A stretch of 64,000 nucleotides of DNA from Exiguobacterium sp. 9-2 (GTDB taxonomy: Bacteria > Bacillota > Bacilli > Exiguobacteriales > Exiguobacteriaceae). Positions 15,786-23,977 of the stretch are shown one piece after another; position 1 is the first letter of the stretch, and every line of letters begins with the position of its first letter. Below the pieces are notes generated by a model, which saw nothing but the letters and a program-made list of their open reading frames with translations, did not search any database and was not told the origin of the DNA. A program made the position numbers and the translations under genes. The stretch spans positions 1,443,127-1,507,126 of the forward strand of contig NZ_CP142850.1 in NCBI RefSeq assembly GCF_036287235.1, in the 5' to 3' direction.

Positions 15786-16859
15786 ATGGATTTACGATTG
15801 AGTTACCAAAAAACGACAAAACGATTGGATGGACACGGAAGTCGAACCATCGGAATATTACAAGAAGCGTTGCAAACCGTTTCTGCCGATCAACCAAGCG
15901 ATATGTATGGAAACGGCGAATTGATTAAAACGTTCGAACGTAAGATAGCAGACTTACTCGGGCACGACGATGCGATCTTTTTTCCGAGCGGTACGATGGC
16001 GCAACAAATTGCGTTACGGATCTGGTCTGATGAACGGAATAATCGTAAGGTTGCCTACCATCCCCTTTGTCACCTCGAGATTCATGAGCAGGATGGGTTG
16101 AAGGAATTACACGGGATTAAACCAGTACTAGTCGGAGAAGTCGATCGCTTAATGACGATAGACGACGTCAAAGCCTTGCCGGACGTCAGCTGCCTGTTAC
16201 TCGAACTGCCACAACGCGAACTCGGCGGACTGCTTCCGTCGCGTGAGGAACTTGAAATCATTTGCGCATATGCACGGGAACAAGGAATTCGTTTGCACTT
16301 GGATGGGGCACGCCTACTTGAAATCTTACCGTACTATGAGGCATCGGCAAAAGAAATCGCAGAGTTATTTGACAGTGTCTATATCTCTTTTTATAAAGGT
16401 CTTGGCGGCGTCGCAGGAGCGATCTTAGCCGGACCGGAAGCATTTTGTCGCGAGGCTCGCATCTGGAAACGTCGCTATGGCGGTGATTTGATTAGTCTCT
16501 ATCCGTATATTCTATCCGCGGATCATTATTATGAACAACGAAAAGACCGGATGGCGGAGTACTATGTAGCCGCAAAAGCACTAGCGAGCAGCTTGAATGC
16601 GATACCAGGCATCTCGACTCGTCCCCTTGAGCCGGTCTCAAACATGTTTCATCTTTACTTTGAGGCAGATAAAGCAGTCGTCGAGGAAAAATTGATTGAA
16701 ATCCAGTTGCACGGAAAAGTTGGTATCGCCGGCTATCTTGTCAAGAAAGAAAAAGGCTGCGCAACGGAAATCAATATCGGCGATAGTTTTCTTGCATTGA
16801 CGACTGACGAACGCGAAAGCGTCTTTCGTCAATTGACGGAGGCGTTCTCAGAGGATTGA
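15786..16859 (+). CDS. threonine aldolase / beta-eliminating lyase family PLP enzyme
   Basis: A 357-aa fold-type I PLP enzyme. The PLP lysine is in SFYKGLGGVAG (about residue 203); FFPSGTMAQQIALRIW and LHLDGARL (PLP-binding Asp) match L-threonine aldolases. The second ATG is chosen since AAAGGA is too close to the first. Expected to cleave L-threonine or L-allo-threonine to glycine and acetaldehyde; other beta-hydroxy amino acids are possible. The last 31 nt overlap the convergent MerR gene. Confidence 0.82.
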   Translation: MDLRLSYQKTTKRLDGHGSRTIGILQEALQTVSADQPSDMYGNGELIKTFERKIADLLGHDDAIFFPSGTMAQQIALRIWSDERNNRKVAYHPLCHLEIHEQDGLKELHGIKPVLVGEVDRLMTIDDVKALPDVSCLLLELPQRELGGLLPSREELEIICAYAREQGIRLHLDGARLLEILPYYEASAKEIAELFDSVYISFYKGLGGVAGAILAGPEAFCREARIWKRRYGGDLISLYPYILSADHYYEQRKDRMAEYYVAAKALASSLNAIPGISTRPLEPVSNMFHLYFEADKAVVEEKLIEIQLHGKVGIAGYLVKKEKGCATEINIGDSFLALTTDERESVFRQLTEAFSED

Positions 16860-17236
16860 ATGACATCAGGAGCGGGAATCGTAGGATGGAGGCGACGATA
16901 GGTGTCGACTTTTTCTGCGATCATTCGCTCCGTTTCTTGTAATGCTGCCAGTTGAGCTAAGACGTTTGCATGGTGTGCTTCAAACAACGCAAGGCGTTCG
17001 CGGGTCGTATCCTGCTCGCCGTGAGCAAGAAACAGTGACACATACGTACGGATTTGCTCGATCGGCATATGCGTTTCACGTAAGCGGAGGACAAATCGAA
17101 GCCACGTCACGTCTTGGTCGTCATAACGTCGTTGACCATTCTGGCGCTTCGGAAAGAGTAATCCTTCTTTCTCATAATAGCGAATCGTATGGGCACTCGT
17201 CATCGTCAGTCGACTGATTTCAGAAATCGTATACAT
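16829..17236 (-). CDS. MerR-family transcriptional regulator (AdhR-like)
   Basis: A 135-aa regulator with the N-terminal MerR wing MYTISEISRLTMTSAHTIRYYEKEGLLFP and a coiled dimer helix (LAALQETERMIAEKVDTYRRL). It has no cysteine in the sensory part, unlike the AdhR cysteine-52 type. Divergent from an SDR gene whose promoter carries the long spacer expected of MerR activators. The 3' end overlaps the threonine aldolase-like gene by 31 nt tail to tail. Confidence 0.85.
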   Translation of the reverse strand: MYTISEISRLTMTSAHTIRYYEKEGLLFPKRQNGQRRYDDQDVTWLRFVLRLRETHMPIEQIRTYVSLFLAHGEQDTTRERLALFEAHHANVLAQLAALQETERMIAEKVDTYRRLHPTIPAPDVIQSSENASVN

Positions 17237-17253
17237 GAATCTCACCTTTCTGC

Positions 17254-17284
17254 TTGACTTAGAGTTCACTCTAAGGATTAGACT
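17254..17284 (+). promoter_or_regulatory. MerR-type promoter with 19-bp spacer and operator
   Basis: TTGACT (17254-17259) and TAGACT (17279-17284) are 19 bp apart. The spacer holds the perfect palindrome TTAGAGTTCACTCTAA (17259-17274). This is the arrangement MerR proteins use to untwist and activate a promoter. Confidence 0.8.
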
Positions 17285-17318
17285 CTGACTATACCAAATC
17301 GAAAAGGGGATATGCTAG

Positions 17319-18068
17319 ATGAAGTACACGGTCATTACAGGAGCAAGTTCAGGAATTGGGTATGAGACGGCAAAACTACTCGCAGGAAAAGGAAAGTCAC
17401 TCGTCCTCGTCGCGCGCCGGACGTCAGAGCTCGAAAAACTTCGGGATGAAGTCAAACAGATTTCACCAGACAGTGATGTCATCCTCAAGTCGATCGACCT
17501 TTCTGATAACCAAAACGTTCATGATCTTTATGAAGGCTTAAAAGAACTTGAAATTGAAACATGGATCAATAATGCTGGGTTTGGTGATTTTGATCTCGTC
17601 CAGGATATCGATCTCGGGAAAATCGAAAAGATGCTCCGCTTGAACATCGAGGCGCTGACGATTCTGTCGAGCCTGTTCGTCCGCGACCATCATGATGTCG
17701 AAGGAACGACGCTCGTCAATATCTCGTCAGCTGGCGGCTACCGGATCGTACCGAATGCCGTCACGTACTGCGCGACGAAGTTCTATGTCAGTGCCTATAC
17801 GGAAGGACTCGCGCAAGAACTGCAAAAAGGCGGCGCAAAACTCCGGGCGAAAGTGCTCGCACCAGCTGCGACTGAGACAGAGTTCGCCGATCGTTCGCGT
17901 GGCGAAGTAGGGTTCGACTACAGCAAGAACGTCAAGAAATATCATACGGCAGCAGAAATGGCAGGCTTCCTGCATCAGTTAATCGAAAGTGATGCAATCG
18001 TCGGGATTGTCGACGGTGAGACGTATGAATTCGAATTGCGTGGTCCATTGTTCAATTACGCAGGATAA
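17319..18068 (+). CDS. short-chain dehydrogenase/reductase
   Basis: A 249-aa classical SDR: cofactor motif TGASSGIG (residues 7-14), NNAGFG, catalytic serine in NISSAGG and the catalytic pair in Y-C-A-T-K. ARR after the second strand suggests NADP preference. It is the only gene downstream of the MerR-controlled promoter, so it is probably induced by a reactive aldehyde or similar electrophile (inference). Confidence 0.88.
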   Translation: MKYTVITGASSGIGYETAKLLAGKGKSLVLVARRTSELEKLRDEVKQISPDSDVILKSIDLSDNQNVHDLYEGLKELEIETWINNAGFGDFDLVQDIDLGKIEKMLRLNIEALTILSSLFVRDHHDVEGTTLVNISSAGGYRIVPNAVTYCATKFYVSAYTEGLAQELQKGGAKLRAKVLAPAATETEFADRSRGEVGFDYSKNVKKYHTAAEMAGFLHQLIESDAIVGIVDGETYEFELRGPLFNYAG

Positions 18069-18076
18069 AAACTAAG

Positions 18077-18115
18077 TAAGGTCCCTTTTTCAAATGAAAA
18101 AGGGACCTTATTTAT
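18077..18115 (+). terminator. intrinsic terminator
   Basis: Sixteen-bp perfect stem (18077-18092 with 18095-18110) with an AA tip. Confidence 0.9.
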
Positions 18116-18161
18116 GTAAGCATAATTTATACGAATTTCATGAATGCATCAAAAAAAGACA

Positions 18162-18272
18162 TCAATTACTTATTTTTTTAAAGATTTTTTTCGCTAACTT
18201 CCATACGACATAGACGACTGCGCCGATGATCAAAAGATTTATCAGAGCGCCGAAAATCATGAATTGTTCCAC
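18162..18272 (-). CDS. 36-aa single-pass membrane peptide
   Basis: GTG start; sequence VEQFMIFGALINLLIIGAVV... then a lysine-rich tail (KLAKKIFKKISN). One membrane helix with a strongly basic C-terminus. Ribosome binding site is weak (AGAAAG). It resembles small membrane-active peptides; no family known. Confidence 0.4.
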   Translation of the reverse strand: MEQFMIFGALINLLIIGAVVYVVWKLAKKIFKKISN

Positions 18273-18314
18273 GATTCAACCAACTTTCTACACTTTTTTA
18301 GAGGCGTAAGCATC

Positions 18315-18485
18315 TTATTTACGTGAGAACCTCAAGCCTATAAAGAATAACGCCATTAGAACTATTGCAATGTTCACGGCTAATGTTAATCGCTCATTAT
18401 CAATCACTCGACCATTTAAGAAGTTCAAAGTAAGAACAATCAACATAAATAACAATAAAAAGTATTTTATGGATTTTTTTATCAT
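18315..18485 (-). CDS. 56-aa membrane protein
   Basis: ATG after AAAGGAAG. Two hydrophobic segments (about 6-22 and 33-52). The longer frame to 18527 has no ribosome binding site. AT-rich relative to neighbours. No family recognised. Confidence 0.5.
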   Translation of the reverse strand: MIKKSIKYFLLLFMLIVLTLNFLNGRVIDNERLTLAVNIAIVLMALFFIGLRFSRK

Positions 18486-18582
18486 AAATGACTTCCTTTT
18501 TTTGTGTTCTTCTATTAGTTTATACATATCGACATTTTAAAAACAGGGGGAATATCTAAAAACGAACCGTTGGAGTGATGAA

Positions 18583-18924
18583 ATGAAACGAACCTTTATA
18601 TCGATTACGTTATTGATGATTCTAGGAGTCGGCATCATCGGTGCTTCAGCCTATAAGTCGTTGTACTATGATGAAAAACAAGAGGTCACTCAGTCAATCA
18701 ATCACTATCTGACGCGACAGAATTATATGACACACGTGAAGAACAAAGAAATTCGCTATGATACGAGCACAGGTGAATTCTTCGCACGCGTCGTGTTCGA
18801 AGATGAACCGAATAATGAATATGAGATTTATCAATCGGGATCGAGTCATATTGACGTCACGGGATATAAAGACGGCGTACAGATTACGAACAAACAAGAA
18901 GGACGGTATATTTCAAAGGATTGA
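18583..18924 (+). CDS. DUF3139-like small membrane-anchored protein
   Basis: A 113-aa protein: signal anchor (about 5-22), then a small extracytoplasmic domain (YDTSTGEFFARVVFEDEPNNEYEIYQ...). This layout and the D-S-x-T-G-x(F/Y) strand are shared with the convergent gene at 19490, which appears to be a paralogue, and fit the DUF3139 family. First of a run of three small plus-strand genes ended by one terminator. Function unknown. Confidence 0.6.
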   Translation: MKRTFISITLLMILGVGIIGASAYKSLYYDEKQEVTQSINHYLTRQNYMTHVKNKEIRYDTSTGEFFARVVFEDEPNNEYEIYQSGSSHIDVTGYKDGVQITNKQEGRYISKD

Positions 18925-18961
18925 CAACACGTTAAATCCATTGAAGAAACGAGGTGATAGA

Positions 18962-19138
18962 ATGAAAAACATGATCTTTTTAGGAAGCGTCGTTGCGCTA
19001 CTAACGGTACTTTTTTCACTTCATTACGGAGTACACCTTATCGATGATACAACGCTTAAAATATCTTTGTTGATTTCGCTAATCGTTGTGTTGATTGCGC
19101 GGAAGAAATGGAAGATTACGTTTACTACAGCGGAATGA
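18962..19138 (+). CDS. 58-aa membrane protein
   Basis: ATG after GAGGTGAT, 37 nt downstream of the DUF3139-like gene. Two hydrophobic segments (about 3-20 and 30-47) and a short basic tail. Probably co-transcribed with both neighbours. Confidence 0.5.
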   Translation: MKNMIFLGSVVALLTVLFSLHYGVHLIDDTTLKISLLISLIVVLIARKKWKITFTTAE

Positions 19139-19174
19139 TCTTGAGAGTGTATGAAGGATTGGGAGAGATAAAGG

Positions 19175-19423
19175 ATGAATGAGAATGAATTCTTTGACTG
19201 GAAAATCAGTTTGGATGATGAACTATATGCCGTCATTGATGAGAAGGCGAGAAAAATGGTAGTCATGGGAAACTTCATCGAACTAACTGCAGTCTTGTGG
19301 TTGGATCAAAAAGACACACTGCAATTAAAGCCGACGTGGGATTGTGTCATATCCATCGATGATGCTGCAAAACAGATTACGATCCGCTCGGCAGAATCAT
19401 TGAACATGAAAGAAGAATGTTAA
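19175..19423 (+). CDS. hypothetical cytoplasmic protein, 82 aa
   Basis: ATG after GGAGAGATAAAGG. Soluble, acidic, predicted mainly beta strand (starts MNENEFFDWKISLDDELYAV). The last gene of the small cluster before a terminator. No family recognised. Confidence 0.5.
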   Translation: MNENEFFDWKISLDDELYAVIDEKARKMVVMGNFIELTAVLWLDQKDTLQLKPTWDCVISIDDAAKQITIRSAESLNMKEEC

Positions 19424-19429
19424 GTTACC

Positions 19430-19474
19430 AAAAACGAGTCCATTCACGAAATTCGTGGAGAGGCCTCGTTTTTG
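19430..19474. terminator. bidirectional terminator
   Basis: AAAACGAG/CTCGTTTT outer stem and CACGAA/TTCGTG inner stem; between convergent clusters. Confidence 0.8.
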
Positions 19475-19489
19475 ATTTGAAAAGACAAG

Positions 19490-19816
19490 TTACTTTAATT
19501 CATGTTGACCAGGGACAGTCACTTCAACATTATGCTGGTCGTATACGGTCGTCAGTACATGCCCCTCAATGATTTCATAGTAGTATGTATGATCCAGTTC
19601 ATTCGTATATGTGATTTTCATCTCATATCTTCCAGTTTTTGAATCATAGACCGTTTCTTTTTTAGAGATATCCTGATCGTATCCTGTTTCAGCCAACAAA
19701 CGTTCAATCTTGATTTCCGTAATCACCTTAGATCCTAATCGATATGTTGGATAGGCGACAATTAGCATGACGAGAACGACAAGGGTATAGACTAGTGGAC
19801 GTACTTCTTTTTTCAT
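19490..19816 (-). CDS. DUF3139-like small membrane-anchored protein
   Basis: A 108-aa protein with N-terminal anchor (about 7-24) and an extracytoplasmic domain with YDSKTGRYEMKITYTNELDHTYYYE, parallel to the domain of the gene at 18583. ATG at 19816 sits behind a weak GGGATGTG; a TTG six codons upstream has none. The two paralogues point toward each other. Confidence 0.6.
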   Translation of the reverse strand: MKKEVRPLVYTLVVLVMLIVAYPTYRLGSKVITEIKIERLLAETGYDQDISKKETVYDSKTGRYEMKITYTNELDHTYYYEIIEGHVLTTVYDQHNVEVTVPGQHELK

Positions 19817-19887
19817 GCGATCACATCCCGTCAATTTGATGGTATAGATATAAAAGTCGTTCGAAAAAGGTCGCTCGTCTGCGTCAT

Positions 19888-20397
19888 TTAACGAAATCGA
19901 ATTATTTGTATCAAACGAATCATGGTAGAAAGAAGAAGATACAAAGCGGACGCGGTCATTAATACCAAACAGATATATATCAGAAATGTGTTCAGATTAA
20001 AAAATTGTGAGTTTAGATAAATGGAGAATCCGACTAAAACATCATCGATGTAATCTAAAGCTAATCTGGCATCAATCATTTGTTGTCTTTTGAGATGCTG
20101 ATATGTAACGTAGCTTTCCCGCTGATGAAAATAACCGATGTAAGTATAGATAGCGGCTAAAATGATCGTAGTCATCAAAGAGAGGGGACGAGCGTCAATC
20201 AAATAAAAAAGAACGATGATTCCTAATACGATAAGTGGAAACAGGAAAACGATGATGTAAGCAAATAAAATTCCTGGATTGCCGTTTCCGCTGATCTGAT
20301 GAGAACTTACTTCAAATCCATGTCCTGCCCAGAAGAAAAAAGCACAAATCGTTATTAACACTAACAAGACAATCTGTAACTGTTTCAAACGGTTCAT
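19888..20397 (-). CDS. polytopic membrane protein, 169 aa
   Basis: GGAGGGAG precedes the ATG. Four membrane segments (about 7-24, 45-66, 73-90, 138-160) and a central loop with conserved-looking HQRESYVTYQ. No family recognised. Upstream of, and perhaps co-transcribed with, the DUF3139-like gene. Confidence 0.55.
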   Translation of the reverse strand: MNRLKQLQIVLLVLITICAFFFWAGHGFEVSSHQISGNGNPGILFAYIIVFLFPLIVLGIIVLFYLIDARPLSLMTTIILAAIYTYIGYFHQRESYVTYQHLKRQQMIDARLALDYIDDVLVGFSIYLNSQFFNLNTFLIYICLVLMTASALYLLLSTMIRLIQIIRFR

Positions 20398-20426
20398 TTG
20401 CTGACTCCCTCCATAAAAAAACGTCT

Positions 20427-20939
20427 ATGTATAGTATTACATGTTTCTCTGATTTCATAGTGTTAGGTTTCAGTGATAAGGGATATCGGAAATTTACTTT
20501 TCAATCATTCTCCTTTCGCAAACGGACGCAACGCATGTTACGGGACTTGATCTCTTCGAAAACAATGGTTCGTTCTGCGACGCTTCGTAATCGACAAGCC
20601 ATTCAAGCAAACCGAGCGACGATTCAGCGAGCCAATCTGAATCACTTGAAGTTAGTGCATGAGACGGTCAATGGTATTTATAGTATTTATACGATCTATT
20701 TTTGGAAATCCGTCGATCGAACGCTTCAAGAAATGTATCGAGCCTTACGACCAGACGGACGATTCGTTTTAACATACTGTGATGGAAAAGCAGGGGAAGA
20801 GGGGGAAGAACTACATGAGCGGATCGAACGGGAATTCATCCCGCTTGCAAACAAAATGGGATTCGAATCAGTCATTTTGAAACGTGGACCAGTCATTCGT
20901 TCGTTTCATACGGTAGCGCTTGTGGGATATAAAGGATGA
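20427..20939 (+). pseudogene. decayed class I SAM methyltransferase
   Basis: The C-terminal half reads as a methyltransferase (NRQAIQANRATIQ, GIYSIYTIYFWKSVDRTLQEMYRALRPDGRFVLTYCDG), as in UbiE/YcgJ-type enzymes. The N-terminal third, which should carry the E/D-x-G-x-G SAM-binding loop, is missing or scrambled (only a faint VLGFSDKG remains), and no ribosome binding site precedes any start. Best read as a remnant after internal deletion. Confidence 0.7.
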
Positions 20940-20944
20940 GCCCG

Positions 20945-20991
20945 TTGACCAAAGAACAGTGGCACGTTATAATTCAAATAGACGTTTGAAT
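20945..20991 (+). promoter_or_regulatory. czcD promoter with CadC/ArsR-type operator
   Basis: TTGACC (20945-20950), 17-bp spacer, TATAAT (20968-20973). The inverted repeat ATTCAAA-6-TTTGAAT (20972-20991) overlaps the -10 box and start point. It closely resembles the CadC operator (TCAAATAAATATTTGA type). No ArsR-family gene is adjacent, so the repressor acts in trans. Confidence 0.75.
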
Positions 20992-21015
20992 GAAAGGTAA
21001 AAGGGGGGCAATGTC

Positions 21016-21951
21016 ATGGCACATGATCATCATCATCACCATCATCATACGGACAATAAAAAGGTACTCGGCCTGTCGTTCCTGATCATTACTGTGTTCA
21101 TGATCGTCGAGGTCATCGGCGGGATTTGGACGAACAGTTTGGCATTGTTATCAGACGCCGGGCACATGTTAAGTGATTCGATTTCACTTGCGATTGCCCT
21201 GTTAGCCTTCCAGTTCTCGAGTCAAGCACCGGATGCGAACAAGACGTTCGGTTCAAAACGCTTTGAAATCTTAGCCGCAATCCTAAATGGCGTGACGCTG
21301 ATTGTCATCGCTCTCTATATTTTCATTGAAGCCATTCAACGCTTCATCGATCCACCCGCTGTCGCAACGACGGGGATGCTGATCATTAGTGTCCTCGGGT
21401 TGCTCGTCAACATTTTAGTTGCCTGGATCATGACACGCGGCGGTGGGCACGAACATAACCTCAACATGCGCGGTGCGTATCTGCACGTCTTAAGCGACAT
21501 GCTCGGATCGGTCGGTGCGATTGTAGCCGCCTTGCTGATCCTATTCTTCGGTTGGGGATGGGCGGATCCACTTGCGAGTATCATCGTAGCGATCCTCGTC
21601 TTACGGAGCGGTTATTACGTGACGAAGGCGTCCGTTCACGTCTTGATGGAAGGAACGCCGAGTGATGTCGACATTGATGAGGTCGTTTCGACGATTCAGA
21701 CGAACGAAGCCGTTCTCGGACTACATGATCTACACATCTGGTCGATCACGAGTGGTTATAATGCGTTATCGTGTCACGTCGTCGTCAAGGAGAACATGAC
21801 CGTCCGGGAGTCGGAGTCGATTCGCGAACAGATTGATCACGACTTAAAACATGTCGGCATTACCCACGCGACCATCCAGGTCGAGACGGATCAACACGCA
21901 CATGGCAATACGTTGTATTGTGACGGCAAACACGAATCGCATACGCATTAA
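21016..21951 (+). CDS. czcD: cation diffusion facilitator, zinc/cadmium/cobalt efflux (CzcD)
   Basis: A 311-aa CDF transporter. It starts with a poly-histidine stretch, has six membrane segments, the metal-site pairs in SDAGHMLSDS (helix 2) and HVLSDMLGSVG (helix 5), and a cytoplasmic metal-binding domain ending in a histidine-rich tail (DQHAHGNTLYCDGKHESHTH). It exports divalent metals in exchange for protons. Regulation by an ArsR-type repressor is supported by the operator just upstream. Confidence 0.92.
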   Translation: MAHDHHHHHHHTDNKKVLGLSFLIITVFMIVEVIGGIWTNSLALLSDAGHMLSDSISLAIALLAFQFSSQAPDANKTFGSKRFEILAAILNGVTLIVIALYIFIEAIQRFIDPPAVATTGMLIISVLGLLVNILVAWIMTRGGGHEHNLNMRGAYLHVLSDMLGSVGAIVAALLILFFGWGWADPLASIIVAILVLRSGYYVTKASVHVLMEGTPSDVDIDEVVSTIQTNEAVLGLHDLHIWSITSGYNALSCHVVVKENMTVRESESIREQIDHDLKHVGITHATIQVETDQHAHGNTLYCDGKHESHTH

Positions 21952-21952
21952 A

Positions 21953-21990
21953 AAACGAGCACTCGTCCAAAGTCGGACATGTGCTCGTTT
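21953..21990. terminator. intrinsic terminator
   Basis: AAACGAGCAC (21953-21962) with GTGCTCGTTT (21981-21990) and an inner GTCC/GGAC stem. Confidence 0.88.
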
Positions 21991-21998
21991 GCTTATGC

Positions 21999-22316
21999 TC
22001 AAATGATCGGCACCGTTGGTAGAAACAGCGTCGCGAACAGACTGATACTCAAGAACATCGAGTATCCGAAAAAGGTCGTTTTGGCATTTCCAGCAGCTCG
22101 GTTACCTAAGTACATGAAAAAGACGATGGATAAGAACGTCAAACCCGTCAATACGGACGAGTGGTGTTGATCCGGCGAAGGAGCAAGCGACTGGACAAGA
22201 TGCGCGAGACCAAGCGGCAGGACAATCAAAAGAAAGTAGTAGCCTAGACGTGCCTCAGACGGGACGTCGACCTGTTCCTGTTCGGTTTCATAGTCATAAC
22301 GCGTTTGCGTTTTCAT
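21999..22316 (-). CDS. membrane protein, 105 aa
   Basis: GGAGGTGAAGATCC precedes the ATG. A soluble acidic N-terminus of about 22 residues, then three membrane segments (about 24-42, 56-72, 82-104). No family recognised. Confidence 0.55.
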   Translation of the reverse strand: MKTQTRYDYETEQEQVDVPSEARLGYYFLLIVLPLGLAHLVQSLAPSPDQHHSSVLTGLTFLSIVFFMYLGNRAAGNAKTTFFGYSMFLSISLFATLFLPTVPII

Positions 22317-22491
22317 GGATCTTCACCTCCCTATGCGTTTTAGTATAGCGAATGAACATGTCGGCTCTGTTACAGACGGGTAAGAATGCCTTAACAGACG
22401 ATGACGATGTGATGACGAAAAAAGAATGGGCAGCAATTGAGAAAAATTGTAAGATGAACAAGAAGTCGTTTTAGGAAAGGAATAAAGCATC

Positions 22492-23691
22492 ATGTCACGT
22501 GCGTTTCGTTTTATGTATGTCTCCGATTTGTTATCGACTGTCGGGACGAGTTTTGTTTATATTGCGATTTACTGGTTGAGCGCGGAACAGATTAGTGCTT
22601 CAGGTGTCGCCTTGCTTGCAACAGGTGTGTTTTTGATTCGTTTTCTCGTCTCAACGTTCGTTGGACCGTGGATTGACCGTTTCGTCAGCGCATCGTTGTA
22701 TCAAACGTCCTTACTCATTCGCTTGCTAGCGCTTGGTATTACGTTAGTGGGAATCGGTCTGACAGACGTCGTCTTACCGTGGTTACTCGGCTTGCTCGTC
22801 GTTCAGACGATCTTACAAATCGTCGGCGGTAATGCTGTCTTCACGTGGGTCGTTGATTTAGTCGAAGATGACCAATTGCCGCAAGCGAATGCTTATCTCG
22901 CAACAATCGAACGGATCGGGACGTTAAGTGGATTCTTACTTGGTGGGATGATGATTGCCCACTTCTCGATTGCGAGTATCTTGTGGCTCGATCTAGGACT
23001 GCATCTCGTTGCTTGGTTACTCGTCCGACACATGACGGGACAAGTCGCAGAAGGAGCGCGTGTCGGATCGTACCGCGAAGCGTTGCTCGAAGGGGTTCAT
23101 TACGTCGCGCGTGACGGTCGCTTAAAATGGATCCTTGGTTGTGCGATCCTTGCGAACTGGATGATCACACCGATGAATACCTTACTTGCGCCATATGCCA
23201 AGAACGTCTTATCGGGGAATGCCCAAACATTTTCCGCACTTGAGCTAGCGACGGTGATCGGGGGGATCACGATGTCGCTCCTTTACGGGAAGTGGGTCGT
23301 CTCGATCAGACAGGATAAGCTGTTTCGGATCGCAGTCGTGCTGCAAGGACTCGCGATTGCAATCGTTGCTTATATGTCGTCCGTGCCCCTTGCGATTGGC
23401 GGATTCGTTTTACTCGGCATGGCGCTGACATTGTTCGGGATTCCGTTTGCGACCTTGTTACAACGCTCGACGCCTGCGCACTTGCTCGGACGGGTTCGAA
23501 CAGCGATGGTCGCAGCATCAACGGCGTGTTCTGCACTCTGTTACGGATTATCATCGTACTTGACGTCGCTCTTTAACATCTCGTTTGTTTTCCTACTGTT
23601 TTCCTTAAGTGGTCTCGTGTTGACAGCTATCTGGTTACTCATTCATCGTAACGTTTCCTTTACCGAGGCACGACAGGACAAGGTCGGATGA
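22492..23691 (+). CDS. MFS transporter (MFS_3 / macrolide-efflux-like)
   Basis: A 399-aa transporter with 12 membrane segments, start RFMYVSDLLSTVGTSFVYIAIYW and the cytoplasmic loop PWIDRF typical of MFS_3 (MefA-like) proteins; DLVEDDQLPQANAYLATIERIG matches the DLVPKEELxxANAL region. GGAAAGGAAT precedes the ATG. Likely a drug or peptide exporter; substrate unknown. Confidence 0.82.
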   Translation: MSRAFRFMYVSDLLSTVGTSFVYIAIYWLSAEQISASGVALLATGVFLIRFLVSTFVGPWIDRFVSASLYQTSLLIRLLALGITLVGIGLTDVVLPWLLGLLVVQTILQIVGGNAVFTWVVDLVEDDQLPQANAYLATIERIGTLSGFLLGGMMIAHFSIASILWLDLGLHLVAWLLVRHMTGQVAEGARVGSYREALLEGVHYVARDGRLKWILGCAILANWMITPMNTLLAPYAKNVLSGNAQTFSALELATVIGGITMSLLYGKWVVSIRQDKLFRIAVVLQGLAIAIVAYMSSVPLAIGGFVLLGMALTLFGIPFATLLQRSTPAHLLGRVRTAMVAASTACSALCYGLSSYLTSLFNISFVFLLFSLSGLVLTAIWLLIHRNVSFTEARQDKVG

Positions 23692-23772
23692 AATATCCGC
23701 CTTGAGGTGGAGGTAAGCGGTTTCGCGCTTATGTACACTAGAGATAGAAATGAACGATGAGGAGTGGAGTCG

Positions 23773-23883
23773 ATGGAGAGTTTATGGATCACGGCATTAT
23801 TGTTTTTGATTCCGATCAGTGGGATGACGGTCTTCTTGAATGTACTGTGGCGCCGAATGGCAACGGAAGGTGTTTCGGAGTAA
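23773..23883 (+). CDS. 36-aa single-pass membrane peptide
   Basis: ATG with a strong GAGGAGTGG site; MESLWITALLFLIPISGM... followed by LWRRMATEGVSE. One membrane helix with a basic then acidic end. It has its own terminator at 23902. No family known. Confidence 0.5.
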   Translation: MESLWITALLFLIPISGMTVFLNVLWRRMATEGVSE

Positions 23884-23901
23884 AATTAGGATGAAAGTAA
23901 C

Positions 23902-23935
23902 AAGAACTTGAACACCTTGTTCAGGTTCTTTTTTT
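23902..23935 (+). terminator. intrinsic terminator
   Basis: AAGAACTTGAACA pairs with TGTTCAGGTTCTT (one G-T pair), loop CCT, long T-run. Confidence 0.85.
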
Positions 23936-23977
23936 AGTGAAGTGAGTATGATGTCTTGATTATGGGGAATGAACAAC

